DNA of 5,101 nucleotides. Origin: Chloroflexota bacterium. Lineage in GTDB: Bacteria; Chloroflexota; Anaerolineae; Promineifilales; Promineifilaceae. The notes beneath the pieces are model-generated. The model saw only the letters and a program-made list of their open reading frames with translations, was not told the origin of the DNA and did no database searches. Each line of letters opens with the position of its first letter. The first letter of the stretch is position 1. The DNA is taken from positions 385-5,485 of the forward strand of contig DOXE01000145.1 in assembly GCA_003519205.1 (NCBI GenBank), read 5' to 3'. The translations under genes and the position numbers were made by a program. Shown here piece after piece: positions 1 to 4,301 of the stretch.

Positions 1-800
1 CTGCCAACCCACAAGACCTCCATCTGTTGCAAGGTCAGTTGGGTCACCCTTCGCGGAATCGGGCTTTTTCCTTCACCCGCAGCAATCAAGGCTACCGAGT
101 TTAGATTGGGTATTAACTCCAGGCGCCCGTCGTTTGTTGGTGGGAATAGAAAGGCACTGCCATTCTGCAAAGCGGTGTCGTCCACCCGCTGAACCGTATT
201 CGGCAGTTCGGTTTGGAATTCGAGATCGAGGTCAACCATTTGAAGGGTCATAAATGCGTCAACCAGATCCCCCGGTCGCATGGCGTATGCCGCACCACTA
301 AAGCGATCCACCGGAAAAGCTACTGCCACCTCACCTTGATCCACGTAAAGACTAAGATCCGAACCCATCGAGGCGATATCGCTTGGGTTAAGGGCAATCA
401 TCGGCCGGAGGATCTCTTGACCCTCTGTCACCTGGGTTTTGACGATTTGCCCAACAACTTGCTCGGGATCAGAGAAAGTCACCCCTGCCACAACAGCAAC
501 ATTTGTTTCTGGGCGATTTTCGACCCCGACGAGATCGGAACGGACCCGCTCGCCTACTGGCAGATCAGCCAAGGCAACTACGACCGGCACATATTGCAAT
601 TCCGGCGTAGCCGTCGGGGCGGGCTGTCCAGGCTCCTGAGCAACTGGTGTGTCCACTTGTTCTTCTGGTTGAGTCGAAATTACCCCAGGTAAGAAAGACT
701 GTAGTGTCTCATTGCCAGGACCAAAGACGAAATATAAGACACCTGCAGCCGCAACAAGTACAAGCACCAAGATGAGAAGAATGAATGTTCTTGGACGCAT
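1..800 (-). CDS. cpaB: Flp pilus assembly protein CpaB/RcpC-like, C-terminus cut by window edge
   Basis: The frame is open from the ATG at 800 to the left edge, giving 266 residues with no stop, so the C-terminus is missing. Residues 6-26 form one membrane segment after a basic MRPR start. Residues 30-68 are a Pro/Gln/Thr-rich linker. Residues 70-135 resemble a SAF domain (VALADLPVGERV, then a GQEILRPM segment). From about 155 there is the CpaB/RcpC core with VAFPVDRFSGAAYAMRPGD (PGD at 176-178). CpaB/RcpC proteins are envelope parts of the Tad/Flp pilus machine, linked to the outer-membrane secretin in diderms; the role in this cell is inferred. AGAGAGG (809-815) lies 8 bases before the ATG and supports the start. 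It lies 97 bases downstream of a second, related gene and is probably co-transcribed with it. The visible end (VTQLTLQQ) matches the last core strands of that paralogue, so perhaps 50-100 residues are missing. Family call is firm; exact role is not. Confidence 0.85.
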   Translation of the reverse strand, partial: MRPRTFILLILVLVLVAAAGVLYFVFGPGNETLQSFLPGVISTQPEEQVDTPVAQEPGQPAPTATPELQYVPVVVALADLPVGERVRSDLVGVENRPETNVAVVAGVTFSDPEQVVGQIVKTQVTEGQEILRPMIALNPSDIASMGSDLSLYVDQGEVAVAFPVDRFSGAAYAMRPGDLVDAFMTLQMVDLDLEFQTELPNTVQRVDDTALQNGSAFLFPPTNDGRLELIPNLNSVALIAAGEGKSPIPRRVTQLTLQQMEVLWVG

Positions 801-832
801 AATCGGTTCCTCTCTATATAGGCTTCACATCA

Positions 833-881
833 CGCTTTTAACTTGGTTCTTTCCTTTTTTTCAATAGAACCAAGAAAAGTG
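833..881 (-). other. Inverted repeat in the gap between the two cpaB-like genes
   Basis: A perfect 9-base arm CTTGGTTCT (842-850) faces AGAACCAAG (866-874) across a 15-base loop. Beyond a 2-base bulge, a further seven positions (833-839 against 875-881) pair with one mismatch in the minus-strand transcript. It sits about 17 bases past the upstream stop codon. No U-run follows on the minus strand (the next bases read TGATGTG), so a classic intrinsic terminator is unlikely. An RNA stabilising or processing hairpin that sets relative expression of the two genes is an inference. Confidence 0.45.
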
Positions 882-897
882 ATCTTCACAATCTCTC

Positions 898-2034
898 CTA
901 GGGAGCTTCTTCTGCTTGTTGTTCAACTTCGGCCGACGTGGTTGACAGACCACCTATTGAAAATACCGTATTCGGCGGGACATTGATGCCAAATTGCTGT
1001 AATAAATAATTGATGTCCACTTGCTGAACAGTATAAAGTTGGCCATCCCCAACACTTCGTAGGGCGAAATCAATGTCACCATTGGTCTCAAGAGCATATT
1101 TCAAGAATAATTGCTGTTGAGGCGGAAGGGCCAGTAAGGTGACATCTGGCGGTGGCGGAGTTGGCGTCGGTGGTGGACCACCAGGTGTCGGTGTAGGCTC
1201 ATTGGGATCGGGCGTTGGCGTTGGTGGTATTGCCGGCACCGACGGTTCATAAGTTCCAACTTCAATCACTCTCGCATTTTGCAATATGATCGACACGGGG
1301 ATTGGTCTTTGCGGATCCTCAGAGGGTCCAATATGGGCTAAATCACCTGTGGCGATGGTCTCGAATCTGCCATAGGGATCGATCACAAAGATGTTAGATG
1401 TGGTTGTGCCCTCCTCACCTTCCTGCTGAAGGTAAAAGGTGGCGCTATTAAACAGAAGGGTCTGGAAATCTTGATCGACAGGGTTCAAGGTAAAACTCAG
1501 CATGATGTCAACAGAATCACCCGGGGCGAAGCCATAGGCTACACTGTTGAGGCGATCCATGGGAACGGCCATAGCCACCCAACCAGCCGGTATTAAGGAT
1601 GAAGGACCATAGTTTTCCGTCCCGACAAACCTCGGATCTCGAACCAGACTTTCCGTCGTCAGGGTCTCACCCTGGAAGATATCGTTCCTGGCGTAAAGGC
1701 CGATGGCGTCCTCGATACTGGTAATGACGTCAGTTCCTACTTCGCTAGCCAGACGGTTGTCGGTGGTTAACTCGGCTTCGGTCATCTGCCAGCCGCGTGG
1801 AACAGTTTGTAACGAGACGACAACTTCCACCATACGTACATTCGGATCAATTGTTGGCGAAGGGGTGACGGCTACCTCAGGCGCCGGTGTACCCCCAACC
1901 TCGGCCGGTTCGGCCGGAACGAAAACTGTTTCCGGTTGTTGGCCTGGCTGCAAGATCACCACGACGACGACGACAGCGAGGATTATTAAACCGACTACCC
2001 CAACAAGAATGGCAATGAGACGGCGACCACTCAT
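898..2034 (-). CDS. cpaB: CpaB/RcpC-like Flp pilus assembly protein with internal Pro/Thr-rich insert
   Basis: This is a complete 378-residue protein. Residues 5-28 form a Val/Ile/Leu-rich membrane anchor after MSGRR. Residues 30-66 are a Pro/Glu/Thr linker. Residues 67-135 look like a SAF domain (VVSLQTVPRGWQMTEAEL, then FQGETLTTESLV). The CpaB/RcpC core begins near 150 with VAMAVPMDRLNSVAYGFAPGD (PGD at 171-173). Residues 269-296 are a low-complexity run rich in Pro and Thr (repeated PTPTP), inserted between the RVIEVGTYEP strand and the VTLLALPPQQQLFLKYAL strand, so it interrupts the core domain. The tail after about 362 is Glu/Gln-rich. AGAGGGAA (2041-2048) lies 6 bases before the ATG. 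The next gene is a divergent paralogue with the same domain order, so the pair probably acts in the same Tad pilus apparatus. It is longer than a typical CpaB because of the insert and tail. Family call is strong; function is inferred from the family. Confidence 0.87.
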   Translation of the reverse strand: MSGRRLIAILVGVVGLIILAVVVVVVILQPGQQPETVFVPAEPAEVGGTPAPEVAVTPSPTIDPNVRMVEVVVSLQTVPRGWQMTEAELTTDNRLASEVGTDVITSIEDAIGLYARNDIFQGETLTTESLVRDPRFVGTENYGPSSLIPAGWVAMAVPMDRLNSVAYGFAPGDSVDIMLSFTLNPVDQDFQTLLFNSATFYLQQEGEEGTTTSNIFVIDPYGRFETIATGDLAHIGPSEDPQRPIPVSIILQNARVIEVGTYEPSVPAIPPTPTPDPNEPTPTPGGPPPTPTPPPPDVTLLALPPQQQLFLKYALETNGDIDFALRSVGDGQLYTVQQVDINYLLQQFGINVPPNTVFSIGGLSTTSAEVEQQAEEAP

Positions 2035-2056
2035 AATCTATTCCCTCTATCACTGG

Positions 2057-2083
2057 TCACGAGAAGCGTGAAAAAAGCGTGAA
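2057..2083. repeat. AGCGTGAA direct repeats plus small hairpin in the cpaB leader
   Basis: AGCGTGAA occurs at 2065-2072 and again at 2076-2083, one helical turn (11 bases) apart. The first copy overlaps a 15-base inverted repeat, TCACG (2057-2061), loop AGAAG, CGTGA (2067-2071). The set lies just downstream of a predicted -10 box, around the expected transcription start of the cpaB-like unit, where a regulator could sit on phased sites. The sequence pattern is seen; the regulatory role is inferred. Confidence 0.35.
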
Positions 2084-2112
2084 TTCTCGCTAACTGTACC
2101 ATCCTATGTCAA
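2083..2112 (-). promoter_or_regulatory. Candidate sigma-70-type promoter for the cpaB-like pair
   Basis: On the minus strand a consensus -35 TTGACA (2107-2112) is followed after 18 bases by GAGAAT (2083-2088), which matches the -10 consensus at four of six positions. Transcription would start near 2076 and leave a leader of about 40 bases carrying AGAGGGAA before the ATG at 2034. An overlapping alternative is TTGTGT (2116-2121), 17 bases, TACAGT (2093-2098). Confidence 0.45.
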
Positions 2113-2175
2113 GTTACACAATAGGACTTCTGGCACGTAGCACACAACAATATGTAAAGCTCAAACCAACTATCA

Positions 2176-2209
2176 CATGTTAACATAGCTAAAAAGCTAT
2201 GACAACATG
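2176..2209. promoter_or_regulatory. 34-base interrupted palindrome overlapping a second promoter candidate
   Basis: CATGTT (2176-2181) pairs with AACATG (2204-2209), and CATAGCT (2184-2190) pairs with AGCTATG (2195-2201). The two stem halves are separated by a 2x2 internal loop and closed by an AAAA loop, giving 13 perfect pairs. On the minus strand the same bases hold TTGTCA (2200-2205), 17 bases, TAACAT (2177-2182), a plausible -35/-10 pair. Neither side has a T-run, so it is not a standard terminator. An operator placed over an upstream promoter of the cpaB-like genes fits best, as an inference. Confidence 0.45.
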
Positions 2210-2323
2210 CCCTATGTCCTAGTTTCGGCTATATTTCAGAGCTTTTTTGGAGGCTTGGCCAATAAAGCGCCAGTTGGTTGGTGTCCGGAACTCCCCCACA
2301 TCTGGCCGTATCTTAGATATGAA

Positions 2324-2360
2324 ATCGCAATACGATCACTCTGTCGTGGACTATTGCGAT
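2324..2360 (-). terminator. Hairpin over the stop codon of the FtsB-like gene, possible terminator
   Basis: ATCGCAATA (2324-2332) and TATTGCGAT (2352-2360) are perfect 9-base complements around a 19-base loop that itself contains CGA/TCG able to pair. The right-hand arm includes the last codons and the TAG stop (2351-2353) of the FtsB-like gene. In the minus-strand transcript the hairpin is followed by UUCAUAUCU, only moderately U-rich. It could be a weak intrinsic terminator or a 3'-end stabilising structure. Confidence 0.45.
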
Positions 2361-2767
2361 GGCAGTGGCGCATCGGTTAATAATTGCCACCAGGCTTGCC
2401 AGGGGTGCACATTTTGGGCGGGATCGGCCGTGGGTGCTGCAACCGGCGTTGGAAGTGGCTCCTTTTCCACGAGTAGGGGAACGATTCGTTTTTCGCCGGG
2501 CAACAAAAAGCCCCCTTCTTCCCGGGCATACACAGCCACATAATCATCACTTTGAACGTACGTTAGCGTCGCCTGAAGTTCAACCTGCCGCGTCGTTTCT
2601 ACGGCCAATTCAGCCCTTAACTCATCTTCGCCCGCGCCGACCAAGCGTCCTGCTTTCGCGCGGCGGTTCAGGTCCAGCACGACAATCAGGGCGGCGATCA
2701 CGAACAACAACACGATCAACTGGGTCAAGGTTAACAACGGGCGGCGCCAAATCACTTTCAAACGCAT
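2351..2767 (-). CDS. FtsB/DivIC-like septum formation initiator family membrane protein
   Basis: This 138-residue protein has the build of FtsB/DivIC/FtsL bitopic division proteins. A short basic N-terminus (MRLKVIWRR) is followed by one membrane helix (about 11-32). A charged heptad-like stretch that could form a coiled coil follows (33-72, with RAELAVETTRQVELQATL). The family-type ending is VAVYAREEGGFLLPGEKRIVPL (about 77-98), where the Arg-Glu-Gly...Pro-Gly-Glu pattern is the recognisable part. A Pro-rich spacer leads to a Trp-rich tail, HPWQAWWQLL (121-130). Known members act in the inner membrane within the FtsQLB-type complex that triggers septal wall synthesis; no partners are visible here. 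The ATG at 2767 follows an in-frame TAA (2782-2780) closely, has no clear Shine-Dalgarno, and a candidate -10 box lies about ten bases upstream, so translation may be leaderless. The gene sits between a lipoprotein and pilus genes rather than in a division cluster. It could be a paralogue with another envelope role. Confidence 0.75.
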   Translation of the reverse strand: MRLKVIWRRPLLTLTQLIVLLFVIAALIVVLDLNRRAKAGRLVGAGEDELRAELAVETTRQVELQATLTYVQSDDYVAVYAREEGGFLLPGEKRIVPLLVEKEPLPTPVAAPTADPAQNVHPWQAWWQLLTDAPLPSQ

Positions 2768-2776
2768 AGTTATGTA

Positions 2777-2805
2777 ATCTTAGCTCGGCTAGGCTTTCCT
2801 AGCAA
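2777..2805 (-). promoter_or_regulatory. Candidate promoter of the FtsB-like gene
   Basis: On the minus strand, TTGCTA (2800-2805) and TAAGAT (2777-2782) are 17 bases apart; each matches its consensus hexamer at four of six positions. The transcription start would fall only about 2-5 bases before the ATG at 2767. That agrees with the absence of a Shine-Dalgarno and suggests a leaderless message. The hexamers are weak, so this is tentative. Confidence 0.3.
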
Positions 2806-2811
2806 TAGGAA
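2796..2811. other. Short inverted repeat in the lipoprotein-FtsB gap
   Basis: TTCCTA (2796-2801) and TAGGAA (2806-2811) are perfect 6-base complements around a GCAA loop, about 50 bases beyond the lipoprotein stop on the minus strand. There is no U-run after it, so terminator function is doubtful, and it overlaps the candidate -35 box of the FtsB-like gene. An 11-base palindrome, GTGAATTTCAC (2843-2853), lies closer to the lipoprotein stop. Confidence 0.3.
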
Positions 2812-2857
2812 GTTTTATCCAACGTTAACAGTTACTTTGAAAGTGAATTTCACCTGA

Positions 2858-4108
2858 CTATCCTTCTTCCACGACGATTTGTACCCAGAAAGCCCGGTTA
2901 GACCCTGGGCCAATGCCGAATAAAAAGCCATCCGGGTTCCTTAGCTTCCATTCTCCCCGATATTCGCCTGGTTCAACAGGAGCGACCATAGGGATCGCTA
3001 TATCCACATCCTCACCAGGTGCGATAGTTGTCGTCATGGGGATAGTCTCTGGTGCACCTAATTGATCGCCATCAAAAAATTCAACTCCATAGCCGGTATC
3101 CCATGTGCAAGAACCGATATTTTGCAGCTTCCAGGTCTTAGTGAAAGTTCCACCAGCTTGCACGACTGTATTGTCTGGGATCGATACGTCAGCGCGGAAT
3201 ATAGCTTTATCCGTACAGTCATCCGGCGGCGGTTCAAATGGCTCGAAAGTTTGGTCAAACCAGCCAAAATAAAGATCGAGGTTGCTTTCACCAGGGGAAA
3301 GAGAGATAGTTATTGATGCCTCTTGCCCTGCCTGGGGGAAAGTCCACTGACCCGTTGCCAAAACGTCCTGATTTTGTGGATCCATCCTATCAATGGAGAC
3401 ACAATATACACCACCCTTGAGGCCACTGAATAAATAACCGCCGTTACTATCCGTTATCGTGGCTGCCAGGCCGGCCGCAGGGCAGGAACCCTCGCCCAAT
3501 TTTAATAAAATACCCTCAAGGCCCATCTCATTGGGATCGACCAAACCATTGGCTACATAGGAATCATCAGCACCAACCACGCATCTGGCCGGAGCTTCGG
3601 GTGCCGTTTCCCCCTCGACGATGGAACATGTGTCATGCCATACTTGCCCGCCGATCACGCCATTTTCCTGGTCGGGAACATTATCAGCTTGTAACTTGAA
3701 GGTGCCTTGTAATCCATTCACGTCTACGACATAGATACCGGCCGGTAGACTTACCACGTCAAGCTCGATTTCTTCTTCGAATGGGATCGGTTCCTGTAAA
3801 CAGGGTTCACCTCCATAATAGACGCTGTCGATGGATATCTTGAAGTTGCTCCCGGTGCGGACCTGGCTGATCTGGTCGATAGTTGTGCACTCATTCGGCA
3901 AGTGTCCCCGGGTAATGACATTTACGATCACAGGAAAGGTTTCGATCTGGTGTATTTCAACTACCTCCACAGTGGCTGGTCCTCGCTTAGGCAGAGGTGT
4001 AGGGGCATGTGTGGCTGTGGGTGGCAATTCATTTTCCGCTGTTGGAAAACAAGAGACCAAAGAAGCAAAGCCCAGAATAAGTAAGAAAAATGAAATATGT
4101 TTTGTCAC
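2858..4108 (-). CDS. Secreted lipoprotein with SdrD-B-like and C-terminal NBR1-type Ig-like domains
   Basis: This 416-residue protein starts with a lipoprotein signal: a Lys/His-bearing start, a hydrophobic core, and the lipobox LVSC with the lipidated Cys at 20. A Pro/Thr-rich linker runs to about 46. Residues 47-139 form a beta-rich domain with Cys74 and Cys103 and the ending LPAGIYVVDVNG. Residues 150-285 resemble an SdrD-B/CNA-B-type module (GGQVWHD, then NGLVDPNEMGLEGILLKL, then DSNGGYLFSGLKGGVYCVSID). Residues 302-413 match the NBR1-type Ig-like domain, with Trp326, Trp336 and Trp387 and the phrases TKTWKLQNIGSCTW and GEYRGEWKLRNPDG. No catalytic motif is visible, so an adhesive, scaffolding or ligand-binding role on the outer face of the membrane is inferred. 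The start is GTG, supported by AAGGT nine bases upstream and by the signal peptide it creates. A 90-base gap separates it from the FtsB-like gene. Domain architecture is well supported; function is unknown. Confidence 0.8.
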   Translation of the reverse strand: MTKHISFFLLILGFASLVSCFPTAENELPPTATHAPTPLPKRGPATVEVVEIHQIETFPVIVNVITRGHLPNECTTIDQISQVRTGSNFKISIDSVYYGGEPCLQEPIPFEEEIELDVVSLPAGIYVVDVNGLQGTFKLQADNVPDQENGVIGGQVWHDTCSIVEGETAPEAPARCVVGADDSYVANGLVDPNEMGLEGILLKLGEGSCPAAGLAATITDSNGGYLFSGLKGGVYCVSIDRMDPQNQDVLATGQWTFPQAGQEASITISLSPGESNLDLYFGWFDQTFEPFEPPPDDCTDKAIFRADVSIPDNTVVQAGGTFTKTWKLQNIGSCTWDTGYGVEFFDGDQLGAPETIPMTTTIAPGEDVDIAIPMVAPVEPGEYRGEWKLRNPDGFLFGIGPGSNRAFWVQIVVEEG

Positions 4109-4117
4109 CTGCTAATT

Positions 4118-4122
4118 ACCTT
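4118..4122 (-). promoter_or_regulatory. Ribosome binding site supporting the lipoprotein GTG start
   Basis: On the minus strand AAGGT lies nine bases before the GTG at 4108-4106. It decides in favour of this GTG: the signal peptide begins directly here, and no in-frame ATG occurs between this site and the lipobox. Confidence 0.5.
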
Positions 4123-4138
4123 AGAACCATCCAAGTAT

Positions 4139-4144
4139 GTTATA
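4139..4144 (-). promoter_or_regulatory. Candidate -10 box for the lipoprotein gene
   Basis: TATAAC on the minus strand matches the -10 consensus at five of six positions and would start transcription near 4132, leaving a leader of roughly 24 bases that includes the AAGGT site. I see no good -35 hexamer at the right distance, so the promoter may need an activator or another sigma factor. Confidence 0.35.
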
Positions 4145-4166
4145 GTCCAAACCACAAAAGGACATG

Positions 4167-4192
4167 CGCTTGAACCGTTGCATCTCAAGGCG
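4167..4192. other. Imperfect inverted repeat in the divergent intergenic region
   Basis: CGCTTGA (4167-4173) faces TCAAGGCG (4185-4192), complementary apart from one bulged G, around an 11-base loop. It lies about 25 bases upstream of the lipoprotein -10 box, a usual place for an activator site. No function can be assigned from sequence alone. Confidence 0.25.
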
Positions 4193-4224
4193 TTATGGCT
4201 TTCTTCACTCAAAATAAAACCATG

Positions 4225-4259
4225 TTCCACTGCATACTGGCCAATGATACCATATGGTA
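4225..4259 (+). promoter_or_regulatory. Candidate kinase promoter with a 12-base palindrome over its -10 box
   Basis: TTCCAC (4225-4230) and TACCAT (4248-4253) are 17 bases apart; the -10 matches consensus at four of six positions and the -35 is weak. The -10 forms the left half of the perfect palindrome TACCATATGGTA (4248-4259), which could be a repressor operator. Transcription would start near 4260. The palindrome is certain; the promoter reading is tentative. Confidence 0.3.
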
Positions 4260-4281
4260 GGAGGTTGTCGCCTCCAGAGGC
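4260..4281 (+). other. Competing short hairpins in the kinase leader, including a stranded GGAGG
   Basis: GGAGG (4260-4264) can pair with CCTCC (4271-4275) across six bases, and GCCTC (4270-4274) can pair instead with GAGGC (4277-4281). The first arm belongs to AGGAGGT (4259-4265), a near-perfect Shine-Dalgarno, yet no start codon follows at a usable distance; the chosen GTG is at 4302. Mutually exclusive pairings in a leader can control translation, but the stems are very short. Confidence 0.25.
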
Positions 4282-4301
4282 TATCAGGTAGAATCAGGCT
4301 C

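Larger units (their letters stand above)
2035..2350. other. 316-base non-coding region upstream of the cpaB-like pair
   Basis: I see no credible gene here on either strand. In minus-strand order the stretch holds the downstream half of a hairpin at the end of the FtsB-like gene (2324-2332), an 11-base palindrome TATCTTAGATA (2309-2319), an interrupted 34-base palindrome (2176-2209), two promoter candidates, two copies of CCTATGTC on the plus strand (2103-2110 and 2211-2218), and a pair of AGCGTGAA repeats (2065-2072, 2076-2083) near the probable transcription start. Its length and content suggest it is the control region for the downstream pilus genes. The stretch 2215-2305 shows nothing I can name. 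Confidence 0.6.

Noticed and set aside
213..692. A 159-codon plus-strand reading frame and a shorter one at 439-639
   Set aside because: Both lie antisense within the first CpaB-like gene, which shows a membrane anchor and family motifs. Their translations are Arg/His/Thr-rich with no recognisable domain.
1703..2071. A 122-codon plus-strand reading frame
   Set aside because: It is antisense to the N-terminal part of the second CpaB-like gene; its Thr-rich runs are the mirror of the Val-rich membrane segment.
2035..2350. A riboswitch or small RNA in the leader of the pilus genes
   Set aside because: I looked for conserved cores of common riboswitches, including the cyclic-di-GMP type that would suit pilus genes, and saw none; the stems present are short and isolated.
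2247..2769. Plus-strand reading frames at 2247-2543 and 2359-2769
   Set aside because: They are antisense to the FtsB-like gene, whose membrane helix, coiled-coil-like stretch and Pro-Gly-Glu motif are convincing. The plus-strand products are Arg-rich and unlike any family I know.
3058..3316. Short frames on both strands inside the lipoprotein gene
   Set aside because: They fall within the NBR1-type domain coding sequence and have no ribosome sites or domain character.
3831..4291. Plus-strand frames at 3831-4115, 3902-4084 and 4097-4291
   Set aside because: The first two are antisense to the lipoprotein N-terminus. The third covers the divergent intergenic region where promoters are expected, and its product has no recognisable features.
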